NCBI RefSeq assembly: GCF_019929665.1
Contig: NZ_JAHZPZ010000002.1
Coordinates: 1 to 64,000, forward strand
Length of the DNA: 64,000 bases
Direction: 5' to 3'
From: Streptococcus infantis
Lineage (GTDB): Bacteria > Bacillota > Bacilli > Lactobacillales > Streptococcaceae
The notes below the pieces were generated by a model that did not search any database, was not told where the DNA came from, and was given only the letters and a program-made list of their open reading frames with translations. Below are positions 1-9,726 of this stretch, piece after piece. Positions within the stretch are counted from its first letter, which is position 1; each line of letters begins with the position of its first letter. Made by a program: the position numbers and the translations under genes.

Positions 1-1956
1 GCGCCACGTTTAACAGTCTTAGTATTCAAGTTTTCTGCTTCGTTGTTGTCAGTCTTATCTACGTATGGATCTTTATTGGTATCTCCGTACTTGTCTGTCA
101 ACTCTGCATCATCATCAAGAAGTTTGTTATCAGTAATTGAGAACTTAGCTGTATCCAATACATACTTCTCTGGTTGGAACTTAGGTTCAGTTGGTGGTGT
201 TACCACGTTGTTAAACTCTTTATCAGCGATATCGCCAAGTTTAGCTACTAAAGCTTTAGCTGTTCCGTCGTGTTTAACTGTGATGGTTACAGTTGCTTTC
301 ATTGTGTCGTATGTCACAGTAGCATCTGTACCTGCAACCTCTTCAACAGTGTAGTTGTGTACGCCTTCTTGACCCTTCTTGAATGTAAGAGCTGAGAATT
401 TCACATTACCATCTTTGTCGTTGGTTACAGTTTCAACTTCTTTACCATTTGAATCTTTCAATACAAAGCTAAATTCGTTCTCTTTCAATTCACGTCCTTC
501 TAGACGTTTAGTGAAGTTGAATTCAATAGAGATTGGTACTGAGTTTACACGTTTTTCAGTTGGTTTGCTTGGTTTTTCAACTTTCTTCGTAGATGGGTTG
601 TAGTAGTTCACTACTTGAGCCGCAGTATTTTCGATGTCTACTCCACCTGCAACGTCTGCTTTAACAGTTGCTGGGATATCAAATTTGTAGTAACGTTCAA
701 ATGCAAATTTTGTTGTGTCAATGATTTGAGTATTTTCTGCATCACCCAATGACTTCGTGAAGCCAGCTTTAAGAGTTGCAGTCATCACACCATTTTCAAC
801 CTTAATGTCGAACTTGTCTGTCACATCAGCGCCAGTTACTGAGTCGTAAGCTTTGATCTTAGTAGAATCTACATCAACCTTCGTTTCATCGAAGTCATCA
901 GAAATACTTACTGATTGGATGTTATCCTTGTTGTTAGCGTCGAACTTAGTTGTATCAAGCCATACTTGGTAAACCAATTTAGCGCCACGTTTAACAGTCT
1001 TAGTATTCAAGTTTTCTGCTTCGTTGTTGTCAGTCTTATCTGCGTATGGATCTTTATTGGTATCTCCGTACTTGTCTGTCAACTCAGAATCATCATCGAG
1101 AAGCTTGTTATCAGTAATTGAGTATTTCTCTTCAGTTACAACGTATTTCTCTGGTTGGAACTTAGGCTCTTCTGGAGGAGTCACAGTGTTATTGAACTCT
1201 TTATCTGGAGCGTCAGTCACAGTTGCTACAATTGCCTTAGCAGTACCATCATGGGCTACCTTCACTGTAACTGTTGCAACCATATCGTCGTAAGTTACTG
1301 TTGTATCAGTACCTGCAACCTCTGAAACAGTATATGTGTAGGTCTTGCCAAGATCATCTTTACCAAACTTAAGTGTCTTAAAGGTAATCTTACCATCTTT
1401 ATCATTCTTAACAGTTTCGACTGCAACATTGTCTTTCTTAAGAACAAAGCTAAATTCACCAGCTGCTAGAGTACGGCCTTCCAACTTCTTAGTGAACTTG
1501 AGATCAACTGTAATTGGTACAGAGTTCACACGTTTTTGAGTTGGTTTTTCAGGTGTTTCTACAGATTTGCTTACTGGGTTGTAGACATGAACGATTTGGT
1601 TGGCCTTATTTTCAATATCTACTCCACCTTTAACATCTGATTTAACAGTAGCTGGAATATCAAATTTATAGTAGCGACCAAATTCGAATTTAGTTGTGTC
1701 GATAACTTGAGTATTATCCGCATCACCTAAAGACTTGTTCATAGAAGCTTTAGAAGTTGCTGTAATAACACCATTTTCAACTTTAATGTCAAACTTAGCA
1801 GTTACATCTTGCCCAGTTACACTGTCATATGCCTTAATATCAGCAGCATTAACTGTTACTTTTTCAGCGTCATAAGTATCAGAGATACCAACAGATTGGA
1901 TGTTATTCTTATCTGAGAAGTTTCTAGTATCTAACCATACTTGGTAAACTAATTTC
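1..1956 (-). repeat. Two long in-frame tandem repeat units of the adhesin (981 and 975 bp)
   Basis: The same motif recurs at 1, 982 and 1957, giving units of 981 bp (327 codons) and 975 bp (325 codons). Each unit encodes one FctA-like domain plus one SspB C2-like domain. The first 100 bases at 1 and at 982 are nearly identical, while the copy at 1957 has diverged more, so the distal copies are the younger duplicates or are homogenised. More copies probably follow beyond the left edge. Confidence 0.85.
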
Positions 1957-4727
1957 TCACCACGTTCAACGGTCTTAGTATTGATGTTTTCCGCTTCATT
2001 GTTCGTAGTTTTATCAGCATACGGATCTGCATTGGTTTCTGTATACTCATTAGTCAACTCGTTGTCATCATCGACTAATTTTGTTCCAGTGATGTCATAC
2101 TTTTCTTTGTTAAGTACAAATTTTTCTGGTTGGAATTCAGGTGTTGCTGGAGGAGTGATTTTGTTGTTGAATACTTTATCTTCCTTACCATCAGTTGATG
2201 TTCCGTTATCATCTACACCACCAGTTGATGATACGCTTGTTACTGTAGTAAGTGTATGACCGTTCTTAGCAACCTTAACTGTAATAGTTGCCTTCATCGT
2301 ATCGTAAGTCATACCAACTTCTTTCGTTGTTGGAATAACTTCTTCTACAGTATAGGTATGTGTACCAATTTTCGTATTGTCAAATGACAATTCAGTAAAT
2401 GTCACTGTACCATCTTTTTTGTTGGCAACAGTTTCAACTTCTTGACCTCTTGAATCTTTAAGAACAAAGTTGAATTCTCCGTCTTTAAGTTCACGTCCAG
2501 CCAATTTCTTCGTGAAGTCAAATTTAACTTTTACTGGTGCTACTACATAGTTGTTGAAAATCTTATCATCATCACTTGATTTGAAACCACCTTCAGCACT
2601 GTATTTAACAGTTGCTTGCAATTCACCTTTAGAATTTTCAGTTACAGTAACTGTCATGGTAACAGTCATTGCGTCGTAGTCAACGTCTGTATCAGAACCC
2701 TTTTGTTCAGTGATCTTGTATTTATAAGTACCAGCTTTGTTAAAAGTAAGCTTGCTGAATGTAGCTTTTCCATCCTTGTTGGTAACAGTTTCTTCGTGCT
2801 TATCAGGAGTACTTTTCTCTTCTGTTAATTTGAAAGTAAACTCGCCGTCTGTCAAGACACGTCCCTCTAATTGTTTTTCAACTTCTGGAATGACTTCAAC
2901 TGGCTTTTGTTTGACATAGTAATAAATTGGTTGCTTGTATGGTGTCAATGAGTTGAGCAAGTCAACGTTTGTACCGATACCACCAACTCCTCGAATCAAT
3001 TGTTCGTTTGGAGAAAGGTGACCAATGTTATCTCCCAGGAATGGAACGAATACAGTCTTCTTAGGCGTGTAACCAGCAGCTTTTTGGAAATCAAATGTGA
3101 CTTCTTTACCGTTTGGATAATTTACACCTTTTGAATCAGTGAAAGAAATAGTATAAAGTGGTGATTTCTTAACTACCAAATCTTCGGTATTTACTTTTCC
3201 TGGTTTAATCGGTTTGGTTTCTGCAAGCAACATGTAACCGTCAGTACTTAGTGAACCATCTGAACGTTTGCTTTGTTGTTTTGGATCAAGAAGATAAACA
3301 CGAACAACTACAGATCCGTCTTCCCCTACAATTTCTTTAATCCGTTTAATTCCTGCACGCTCAGCATCCATGAATTTCATACCAACTTTGTAAGGACGAC
3401 TTACATAACCAGATGTTGAATCTGGGTCAGCTTTTTGATACAATTTGTAGCCATCAAATTGACGCTCACCAGATGCTGTGAAATTTTGCCCTTCCATAGC
3501 TTTAGTTGTATATTTAGCTAAATCAACTTCACTACCATTTGGCTCATAATCTTGCACTGTTGCATCAGATTTACTAGCATTGAAAGTAGGGTTGTTTTTA
3601 TCAACTACTCTGTAGTAAGTTGTTTTCTCAACAAATCGTGGAATTTTACTGTTAGTATCAGTAATGGAACGACCGTTATAAGCTGGTTCTACAACGTTAA
3701 TAATATCTGTTGATGTACGAGCAGCATAAACAGCATCGTATAATTTTTGTTCTTCAGTAGTGAGGTTATGTCCTGGAGCTACCAAAGCTTGAATACTTGC
3801 TCCAACTTCGTATCCATATTGTAAGAATGGTTGAGCAGGTTCAGCCTTACTAGCAGGTGTCCCTTTATCGTAATCAACTTGATACGTTAACTCTCCTCTA
3901 GATGCAGTAGCTGTCGTAGTGAATTTTTGAATTCCACTTGTCGCTGTAATTGTTCTAGCTTCTACTACATTACCAGTGTTTTTATCAATTAATTCAACAA
4001 CTGTATCTGTAGAATCATCAAATCTCTTATACGCACGAGAGTAGTAATTTGTATTATAACGTTGGTTAAAGCGAGTAAGATCTACGATACTGTAAGTATA
4101 CCAATCTCCCTCTTTAGCAGAGTAGCCAGCTGGTACAGTTTGAGAACGAACAGTTGCACCGTTAGGATCTTTAATTTCTGGAGTTACTTTTTCCCCATCT
4201 TTTAAGTAAGTGCTTACGGCTACAGGCTTAGAGTTGTGATCTCCAGAAACTGCATCTTCAGTTGTAGCACGACGATTACGAACTTTAGGTTTATCACCTT
4301 CTGAAACAGCTGGCTTAGTTTCTTCAGCTTTTTCAACCGGCTTAGCAGTTTCCTTATTAGCAACCTCAGTCTCAGTTGAAGCAGGCTTTACTTCTTCTGC
4401 TTTTCCTGAAGACACTGGTTCAGATTTAGCTTCTTCTGTTTTAACCTCAGAAGCTGGTTTTACTTCTTCAACCTTATTTGTCTCAGCAAGCACAGTTGTT
4501 GCAGCATTTTCTACAACATTCTGTTCCTTTTTAGAGGAATCCTCGCTGACACTATCCTTTTTCACCAACTCTGTTTTTTCTTCAGAACTTGGTTGCGTAG
4601 GAAGTTCAGAAGCTTTTACCGCACCACCATTTGCTAACATAAAGCTAAGGGTTGTTCCCAAAAATACGGATGCAACACCTACCTTATATTTCCGCAAAGA
4701 GAAGCGTTGTTGTTCTTTTCTTATCAT
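1..4727 (-). CDS. YSIRK-type giant isopeptide adhesin (SspB C2-like and FctA-like repeats), 3' end outside window
   Basis: Open reading frame on the minus strand running off the left edge (about 1575 codons visible). It starts MIRKEQQRFSLRKYKVGVAS, a YSIRK/G-S signal peptide that directs secretion at the septum, then an E/K/P-rich low-complexity stretch to about residue 150. Residues about 155-600 form an unrecognised N-terminal region. From about residue 605 there are four Spy0128/FctA-like pilin domains (start FxFTKxLEGR, end FNN; the Lys and Asn are the usual isopeptide partners), alternating with two complete and one truncated domain that resemble the antigen I/II (SspB) C2 domain (core YQVWLDT..., KAYDSVTG). 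The start is set by AGGAG 11 nt upstream. An LPXTG anchor is expected but lies outside the window. Role: cell-wall adhesin, by family and architecture; the ligand is unknown. Confidence 0.9.
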   Translation of the reverse strand, partial: MIRKEQQRFSLRKYKVGVASVFLGTTLSFMLANGGAVKASELPTQPSSEEKTELVKKDSVSEDSSKKEQNVVENAATTVLAETNKVEEVKPASEVKTEEAKSEPVSSGKAEEVKPASTETEVANKETAKPVEKAEETKPAVSEGDKPKVRNRRATTEDAVSGDHNSKPVAVSTYLKDGEKVTPEIKDPNGATVRSQTVPAGYSAKEGDWYTYSIVDLTRFNQRYNTNYYSRAYKRFDDSTDTVVELIDKNTGNVVEARTITATSGIQKFTTTATASRGELTYQVDYDKGTPASKAEPAQPFLQYGYEVGASIQALVAPGHNLTTEEQKLYDAVYAARTSTDIINVVEPAYNGRSITDTNSKIPRFVEKTTYYRVVDKNNPTFNASKSDATVQDYEPNGSEVDLAKYTTKAMEGQNFTASGERQFDGYKLYQKADPDSTSGYVSRPYKVGMKFMDAERAGIKRIKEIVGEDGSVVVRVYLLDPKQQSKRSDGSLSTDGYMLLAETKPIKPGKVNTEDLVVKKSPLYTISFTDSKGVNYPNGKEVTFDFQKAAGYTPKKTVFVPFLGDNIGHLSPNEQLIRGVGGIGTNVDLLNSLTPYKQPIYYYVKQKPVEVIPEVEKQLEGRVLTDGEFTFKLTEEKSTPDKHEETVTNKDGKATFSKLTFNKAGTYKYKITEQKGSDTDVDYDAMTVTMTVTVTENSKGELQATVKYSAEGGFKSSDDDKIFNNYVVAPVKVKFDFTKKLAGRELKDGEFNFVLKDSRGQEVETVANKKDGTVTFTELSFDNTKIGTHTYTVEEVIPTTKEVGMTYDTMKATITVKVAKNGHTLTTVTSVSSTGGVDDNGTSTDGKEDKVFNNKITPPATPEFQPEKFVLNKEKYDITGTKLVDDDNELTNEYTETNADPYADKTTNNEAENINTKTVERGEKLVYQVWLDTRNFSDKNNIQSVGISDTYDAEKVTVNAADIKAYDSVTGQDVTAKFDIKVENGVITATSKASMNKSLGDADNTQVIDTTKFEFGRYYKFDIPATVKSDVKGGVDIENKANQIVHVYNPVSKSVETPEKPTQKRVNSVPITVDLKFTKKLEGRTLAAGEFSFVLKKDNVAVETVKNDKDGKITFKTLKFGKDDLGKTYTYTVSEVAGTDTTVTYDDMVATVTVKVAHDGTAKAIVATVTDAPDKEFNNTVTPPEEPKFQPEKYVVTEEKYSITDNKLLDDDSELTDKYGDTNKDPYADKTDNNEAENLNTKTVKRGAKLVYQVWLDTTKFDANNKDNIQSVSISDDFDETKVDVDSTKIKAYDSVTGADVTDKFDIKVENGVMTATLKAGFTKSLGDAENTQIIDTTKFAFERYYKFDIPATVKADVAGGVDIENTAAQVVNYYNPSTKKVEKPSKPTEKRVNSVPISIEFNFTKRLEGRELKENEFSFVLKDSNGKEVETVTNDKDGNVKFSALTFKKGQEGVHNYTVEEVAGTDATVTYDTMKATVTITVKHDGTAKALVAKLGDIADKEFNNVVTPPTEPKFQPEKYVLDTAKFSITDNKLLDDDAELTDKYGDTNKDPYVDKTDNNEAENLNTKTVKRG

Positions 4728-4836
4728 TTGGATAAGTTCTCCTTTTTTATATTTTTACTATTAGTCAGAAACAATTTGATGTTTTAATATTTTTGGTTAT
4801 TAAATACACATTTTTTCCAACTTGTTTAGCATCTTC

Positions 4837-4865
4837 ATCTTATCATAAGAATTTAAATAGTTCAA
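4837..4865 (-). promoter_or_regulatory. Adhesin promoter
   Basis: Minus strand: -35 TTGAAC (4865-4860), 17-nt spacer, extended -10 TGA-TAAGAT (4842-4837). Transcription would start near 4830 and leave a leader of about 100 nt. Confidence 0.7.
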
Positions 4866-4879
4866 AGAATTATGTGCTC

Positions 4880-4895
4880 AAGAAAACGTTTTCTT
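4880..4895. promoter_or_regulatory. cre-like palindrome upstream of the adhesin promoter
   Basis: AAGAAAACGTTTTCTT is a perfect 16-bp palindrome whose centre fits the CcpA operator core (AARCGYTW). It lies 15 bp upstream of the -35, so CcpA could activate or modulate the adhesin. The leading TG of the consensus is AG here. Confidence 0.5.
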
Positions 4896-5083
4896 TATTG
4901 GTTTTTAGGTTTTTTTAAAAACAAAAATATTCATTATATATATTTATATGCATAGGGATTTAGTTCCCATTATTTATGGTTTTTTAGTCAACTCTCTCAT
5001 TATTTATTATAATTTTATTACTTAGCATTTCATTTTGATTACATTTTAATGATTGTGAAAATATTATCATTTTCATAAAATAA

Positions 5084-5115
5084 AAAATGATTCCCTTACG
5101 AGAATCATTTTTTTA
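5084..5115 (-). terminator. carB/pyrimidine operon terminator
   Basis: Stem AAAATGATTC (5084-5093) with GAATCATTTT (5102-5111), 8-nt loop, followed by a T-rich tract on the minus strand. It begins immediately after the carB stop codon. Confidence 0.85.
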
Positions 5116-5116
5116 T

Positions 5117-8100
5117 TTAGATAGCTTCTGTAACAAAACTTCTACTTTCTAATACTTTTAGCATGGCATCTGCTGTATCCAAAGCTGTAAAGAGAGGAAC
5201 TCCATGTTCGATAGCTGAACGTCTGATTTGCTCTCCGTCCTCATCGGCTGTCCGTTTGGTACCAACAGTGTTGATGATAGCTTGAATTTTTCCTTTGCGG
5301 ACGTAGCTTGGGATATCGTGTTCATCATCACCAATCTTACCAACGAGTTGGGCTTGCAATCCATGACTTGCAAAGAACTCCGCTGTTCCTGCAGTTGCAA
5401 GAATTCCGTAACCAATATTTTGGAAACGACGAGCCAAATCCAAAGCTTCCTCTTTTGCATCATCAGCAATGGTAAAGACAACATTCCCAAAGGTTGGCAA
5501 GTGGAGATATGAAGCTTCAAAAGCTTTATAGAGAGCTTTTTCAAGAGTCGTATCTGATCCCATAACTTCTCCTGTTGACTTCATTTCAGGACCAAGAAGG
5601 CTGTCTACCTTAGCTAGTTTGGTAAAGGAGAAGACTGGTGCCTTGATATGAACTCGTGTGCTTTCAGGGTAAAGTCCATCTTGGTAACCAAGTTCTTCGA
5701 GACTTTGACCAAGAATCAACTTAGTCGCTACCTGTGCCATAGGGATATTGGTTACTTTTGAAAGGAATGGTACGGTACGGCTAGCACGCGGATTTACTTC
5801 AATAACGAAGACTTTCTCATCCTTGATAACAAACTGGATGTTCATCATCCCAAGACAGTTGAGGCCAACTGCCAGACGCTTAGTGTAATCTGCAATCGTG
5901 TCTTGCACCTTTTGAGACAAGGTTTGTGGAGGGTAAACAGCCATGGAGTCACCTGAGTGGACACCAGCACGTTCGATATGCTCCATGATACCTGGAATGA
6001 GAACATTTTGTCCATCTGAGATGGCATCAACTTCACATTCTTGTCCAACGATATAAGAGTCAACAAGAACTGGATGGTCTGGACTTGCCTTAACCGCAGT
6101 ACGCATGTAAGAACGAAGATCATCTTCATTTTCAACGATTTCCATAGCGCGTCCACCCAAAACATATGAAGGACGAACGAGAACTGGGAAACCAATCTTA
6201 CGCGCTGCAAGCACCGCTTCTTCTTCATTAGTTGCAGTCTGGCCTGGTGGCTGTGGAATATCCAAGTCTTTGAGGGCTTGCTCAAAGAGGTCACGGTCTT
6301 CGGCACGGTCTAGGTCAGCAACTTGAGTACCAAGAATAGTCACACCTGCTTTTGCTAATGGCTCAGCAAGGTTGATAGCTGTTTGACCACCAAACTGAAC
6401 GATAACACCTTTTGGTTGCTCTAAATCGATAACATTCATGACATCTTCAAATGTCAATGGTTCAAAGTAAAGTTTGTCTGATACAGAGAAGTCTGTTGAA
6501 ACTGTCTCTGGGTTTGAGTTCATGATAATAGCTTCGTAGCCTGCAGCTTGGATTGCCTTAACTGAGTGAACAGTTGCGTAGTCAAACTCCACCCCTTGAC
6601 CGATACGGATTGGACCAGAACCTAGGACTAGAACGGATTCCTTATCAGATTTGATAGATTCATTTTCCCAACCATAGGTTGAATAGAAGTACGGAGTTTC
6701 TGATTCAAACTCTGCTGCACAAGTATCCACCATCTTGTAAACTGGGACAATCTTGTTTTCCAAACGTAGTTGGCGCACTTGGTCAGCTGTAGTATTCCAG
6801 AGTTCAGCAATCTTACGATCTGAGAAACCATTGAGTTTTGCTGTTTTTAAGACGTCTACATCTTGTGGATGTGAACCTAATTCTTGCTCAATTTCAAAGA
6901 TATGCAAGAGTTTATCAAGATAGAAGATATCAATCTTAGTCAAATCTGCAATCTCTTCTGGTGTATAACCACGACGAATAGCTTCTGATACATAGAAGAG
7001 ACGGTCATCTTGTGCTTTGACAACTTTTTCAATCAAGGCATCATCTGAAACTTCTGCAAGTTCAGGCATTTCATTGTGGTGAACTCCAATTTCAAGCGAG
7101 CGACAAGCTTTAAGGAGAGATTCCTCAATGTTACGACCGATGGCCATGACTTCTCCAGTTGCCTTCATCTGGGTACCGAGACGACGTTCACCCTTTTCAA
7201 ATTTATCAAATGGGAAACGTGGAATCTTGGCAACCACATAGTCAAGCGCTGGTTCAAACATAGCATAAGTTGAACCTGTAACTGGGTTAATGACCTCATC
7301 CAAAGTCAATCCTACAGCAATCTTAGCAGCCAATTTAGCGATTGGATAACCAGTCGCCTTAGAAGCAAGGGCTGATGAACGAGATACACGAGGGTTTACT
7401 TCGATGACATAATACTTAAAGCTATGAGGATCAAGGGCCAACTGAACGTTACATCCACCTTCAATCTTGAGAGCGCGGATAATGCTCAAGCTGGCGTCAC
7501 GAAGCATTTGGTTTTCATAGTCTGACATGGTTTGTGCTGGTGCAAATACGATGGAGTCTCCTGTGTGAATCCCAACTGGGTCAAAGTTTTCCATATTACA
7601 CACAACAAGGGCATTGTCAGCTGAGTCACGCATGACTTCGTACTCGATTTCCTTGAAACCGGCAATAGAACGTTCAATCAAACATTGGGTAACAGGTGAC
7701 AACTTCAAACCATTTTCAGCAATTTCACGTAGTTCTTCCTCGTTAGCACACATACCACCACCAGTACCACCAAGTGTGAAGGCAGGACGGACGATAACTG
7801 GGTAACCAATAGTTGCAGCAAAGGCAACTGCTTCTTCAACCGTATTTACAATTTCAGATTCTGGAATCGGTTGTTTCAGCTCTTCCATCAATTGTTTAAA
7901 GAGATCACGGTCCTCAGCTTGGTCAATGGCAGACAATTTAGTACCGAGAAGTTCTACTCCAAGCTCATCTAAGATTCCGTTTTTAGACAATTCCATGGCC
8001 ATATTAAGCCCTGTTTGCCCCCCAAGAGTTGGAAGCAAAGCATCTGGACGTTCCTTACGGAGAATACGAGTCACAAACTCAAGTGTGATTGGCTCGATGT

Positions 8101-8293
8101 AGACCTTGTCTGCAATTTCCTTATCAGTCATGATGGTTGCAGGGTTTGAGTTTACCAAGACAACCTCGTAACCTTCCTCTTTCAAAGACAAGCAAGCCTG
8201 GGTTCCAGCATAGTCAAACTCAGCAGCCTGACCAATAATAATCGGACCAGAACCAATCACCATAATTTTTTGAATATCAGTACGTTTAGGCAT
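5117..8293 (-). CDS. carB: Carbamoyl-phosphate synthase large subunit CarB
   Basis: 1058 aa, the normal length for bacterial CarB. With CarA it makes carbamoyl phosphate from bicarbonate, glutamine-derived ammonia and two ATP, feeding pyrimidine and arginine synthesis in the cytoplasm. The duplicated ATP-grasp synthetase halves are visible: residues about 1-400, starting [20 protein letters not shown], and about 550-930, with the matching [20 protein letters not shown]. An oligomerisation segment lies between them and an MGS-like allosteric domain ends the protein. It is the last gene of pyrR-pyrB-carA-carB, but 337 nt of highly structured spacer separates it from carA and no clear Shine-Dalgarno precedes the ATG. 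Identity is very secure; the control of its translation is not. Confidence 0.98.
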   Translation of the reverse strand: MPKRTDIQKIMVIGSGPIIIGQAAEFDYAGTQACLSLKEEGYEVVLVNSNPATIMTDKEIADKVYIEPITLEFVTRILRKERPDALLPTLGGQTGLNMAMELSKNGILDELGVELLGTKLSAIDQAEDRDLFKQLMEELKQPIPESEIVNTVEEAVAFAATIGYPVIVRPAFTLGGTGGGMCANEEELREIAENGLKLSPVTQCLIERSIAGFKEIEYEVMRDSADNALVVCNMENFDPVGIHTGDSIVFAPAQTMSDYENQMLRDASLSIIRALKIEGGCNVQLALDPHSFKYYVIEVNPRVSRSSALASKATGYPIAKLAAKIAVGLTLDEVINPVTGSTYAMFEPALDYVVAKIPRFPFDKFEKGERRLGTQMKATGEVMAIGRNIEESLLKACRSLEIGVHHNEMPELAEVSDDALIEKVVKAQDDRLFYVSEAIRRGYTPEEIADLTKIDIFYLDKLLHIFEIEQELGSHPQDVDVLKTAKLNGFSDRKIAELWNTTADQVRQLRLENKIVPVYKMVDTCAAEFESETPYFYSTYGWENESIKSDKESVLVLGSGPIRIGQGVEFDYATVHSVKAIQAAGYEAIIMNSNPETVSTDFSVSDKLYFEPLTFEDVMNVIDLEQPKGVIVQFGGQTAINLAEPLAKAGVTILGTQVADLDRAEDRDLFEQALKDLDIPQPPGQTATNEEEAVLAARKIGFPVLVRPSYVLGGRAMEIVENEDDLRSYMRTAVKASPDHPVLVDSYIVGQECEVDAISDGQNVLIPGIMEHIERAGVHSGDSMAVYPPQTLSQKVQDTIADYTKRLAVGLNCLGMMNIQFVIKDEKVFVIEVNPRASRTVPFLSKVTNIPMAQVATKLILGQSLEELGYQDGLYPESTRVHIKAPVFSFTKLAKVDSLLGPEMKSTGEVMGSDTTLEKALYKAFEASYLHLPTFGNVVFTIADDAKEEALDLARRFQNIGYGILATAGTAEFFASHGLQAQLVGKIGDDEHDIPSYVRKGKIQAIINTVGTKRTADEDGEQIRRSAIEHGVPLFTALDTADAMLKVLESRSFVTEAI

Positions 8294-8318
8294 TTATAAG
8301 ATATTAAGGGCGTCAAGC

Positions 8319-8390
8319 GGACAAAGCTAAAATAGGAGTTATGACGAAGAACTGTTAGTTCTAGGAATAACTATCTTTTTAGCACCGTCC
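8319..8390 (-). other. Long nested hairpin just upstream of carB
   Basis: Four nested arms pair symmetrically: GGAC/GTCC (8319-8322 with 8387-8390), GCTAAAA/TTTTAGC (8326-8332 with 8377-8383), AGTTAT/ATAACT (8337-8342 with 8367-8372) and AGAACT/AGTTCT (8348-8353 with 8357-8362). No T-tract follows, so it is not a plain terminator. It could be a translational control element or a small dispersed repeat. Confidence 0.7.
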
Positions 8391-8430
8391 GTAGCCCGTA
8401 TTCAGTTCAGCAAATACGAACTACCCTTCT

Positions 8431-8483
8431 CCTTTCTATTCGGCAACTCTCTGATTGCCATTAAATAAATTCTCCGACGATTT
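8431..8483 (-). repeat. Element A: 53-nt duplicated PyrR-loop-like element
   Basis: Shares conserved flanks with 8567-8619 (CCTTTCTATTCG at one end, ATTAAATAAATTCTCCGACG at the other). The central hairpin on the minus strand is GGCAAT-CAGAGA-GTTGCC (8459-8442), with a CNGNGA hexaloop. The stem sequence differs from element B but still pairs. Confidence 0.7.
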
Positions 8484-8566
8484 TTTAGCGAAACGATCAT
8501 TTTCGGTAAAAAATCTAGTGCAGGGAGTTTTTAGTTCGCCATATAGCGACTAAAAGAAACGACCTG

Positions 8567-8619
8567 CCTTTCTATTCGTCGCCTCACAGAGCGACATTAA
8601 ATAAATTCTCCGACGATTT
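8567..8619 (-). repeat. Element B: 53-nt duplicated PyrR-loop-like element
   Basis: Second copy, 136 bp from element A. The central hairpin on the minus strand is GTCGCT-CTGTGA-GGCGAC (8595-8578). Its loop and flanks (TTTAATGTC before, GACGAA after) closely match the PyrR loop in the uracil permease leader at 17435-17452. Confidence 0.7.
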
Positions 8620-8630
8620 CTCACTCGTCT

Positions 8631-9710
8631 TTAGTTTGCTTGTTTGAAAGCTTCCATCATCTCGATGAATTCATCAAATAGATAACTTGCATCATGTGGT
8701 CCAGGAGCTGCGTCTGGGTGGAATTGTACAGAGAAACCTGGTTGGTATCTGTGACGTACACCTTCGACTGACTTATCATTGATTTCTTCATGGGTAATAA
8801 TCAAGTGATCTGGTAAATCTTCACGACTAACGGCATAACCATGGTTTTGACTAGTAAAGTCCACTCGCCCTGTAGCAATTTCACGCACTGCGTGGTTAAA
8901 ACCACGGTGGCCAAATTTCATCTTGTAAGTCTTAGCACCATTTGCCATAGCAAAGAGTTGGTGTCCCATACAAATACCAAAGATTGGAATCTTGCCAAGA
9001 ATACCACGAATCATATCAAGTGCTTCTGGTACATCTTCTGGATTTCCCGGACCATTTGATAACATGACACCATCTGGGTTCAAATGTAGGATTTCTTCAG
9101 CCGTAGTTGTATATGGAACGACAGTTACGTTACAATCACGTTTTGAAAGTTCTCGTAAAATAGAATGTTTAAGGCCAAAGTCTACTAAAACAACGCTTAA
9201 ACCAACTCCTGGAGCTGGATAAGAAGTCTTGGTAGAAACTTGTCTGATATTGTCAGTTGGTAAGACCGTTGCTTGAAGTTGATCCGTAATGTGGTCCATA
9301 CTATCGCCAGCGTGTGTTAGAGTTGCTCGCATGGTTCCATGTTTACGGATAATCTTTGTGAGAGCACGCGTATCAATCCCTGAAATACCAGGAATTTTCT
9401 TAGCCTTCAAGAATTCATCCAGCGTCATTTGATTACGCCAGTTGCTAGCTTTACGTGTCTCTTCGAAAACCACAACTCCTTTACAAGTAGGACTGATAGA
9501 CTCGTAGTCGTCACGGTTAACTCCATAATTCCCTACTAGTGGATATGTGAAGGTCAAGATTTGTCCATTATAAGATTGGTCTGTAATGGATTCTTGATAT
9601 CCTGTCATCCCTGTGTTAAAGACTATTTCCCCTGTTACATCAATATCTGCACCGAAGGCCTTACCTTCAAAAACTGTGCCATCTTCTAAAACTAGAAGTC
9701 TTTTTGTCAT
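8631..9710 (-). CDS. carA: Carbamoyl-phosphate synthase small subunit CarA
   Basis: 359 aa, the usual CarA length. It is the glutaminase subunit: it hydrolyses glutamine and channels ammonia to CarB. The N-terminal CPSase small-chain domain opens [20 protein letters not shown]. The C-terminal class I amidotransferase domain has the nucleophilic Cys in [11 protein letters not shown] and the His in [11 protein letters not shown]. It follows pyrB by 49 nt; that gap holds a short GACGC/GCGTC hairpin and then GAGAGGTG as ribosome-binding site. It is co-transcribed with pyrR and pyrB. Identity is certain from the motifs and the operon. Confidence 0.98.
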   Translation of the reverse strand: MTKRLLVLEDGTVFEGKAFGADIDVTGEIVFNTGMTGYQESITDQSYNGQILTFTYPLVGNYGVNRDDYESISPTCKGVVVFEETRKASNWRNQMTLDEFLKAKKIPGISGIDTRALTKIIRKHGTMRATLTHAGDSMDHITDQLQATVLPTDNIRQVSTKTSYPAPGVGLSVVLVDFGLKHSILRELSKRDCNVTVVPYTTTAEEILHLNPDGVMLSNGPGNPEDVPEALDMIRGILGKIPIFGICMGHQLFAMANGAKTYKMKFGHRGFNHAVREIATGRVDFTSQNHGYAVSREDLPDHLIITHEEINDKSVEGVRHRYQPGFSVQFHPDAAPGPHDASYLFDEFIEMMEAFKQAN

Positions 9711-9726
9711 ATTTTCACCTCTCGTG

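Larger units (their letters stand above)
4728..5116. other. Gene-free interval: adhesin promoter and leader, cre-like palindrome, carB terminator
   Basis: AT-rich 389-bp gap with no credible coding region. It holds the adhesin promoter and about 100 nt of leader (4728-4865), a perfect palindrome resembling a catabolite-responsive element (4880-4895), and the terminator of the pyrimidine operon next to carB. I see nothing definable between about 4900 and 5080. Confidence 0.7.
8294..8630 (-). promoter_or_regulatory. Structured carA-carB spacer with two PyrR-type loops
   Basis: The 337-nt gap inside the pyrimidine operon is packed with inverted repeats. In transcript order: element B (8619-8567); a hairpin with outer arms GCAGG/CCTGC and inner arms TTTTAG/CTAAAA; a GATTTTTT/AAAAAATC hairpin (8515-8480); element A (8483-8431); a GTAG..CGTATT/AATACG..CTAC hairpin (8424-8391); and a 72-nt imperfect hairpin (8390-8319) ending 26 nt before carB. 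Elements A and B are copies with CNGNGA hexaloops like PyrR-binding loops. Two very short ORFs begin in them after GGAG (8597-8550, 15 aa; 8461-8402, 19 aa); they may be fortuitous. Confidence 0.6.

Noticed and set aside
43..2919. Plus-strand reading frames repeated through the adhesin gene
   Set aside because: Antisense shadows of the repeat units; they recur only because the sense repeats do.
5158..5544. Long reading frames overlapping carB in other frames (also 5845-6306 and 7076-7273)
   Set aside because: Shadows of the intact carB gene; no ribosome-binding site and no recognisable protein.
8402..8461. 19-codon ORF (and its 15-codon relative at 8550-8597) with GGAG before ATG, in the carA-carB spacer
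   Set aside because: Attractive as leader peptides, but the same bases form the PyrR-type stem-loops and the two peptides share little beyond NRK, which follows from the shared flank. RNA structure explains the conservation better.
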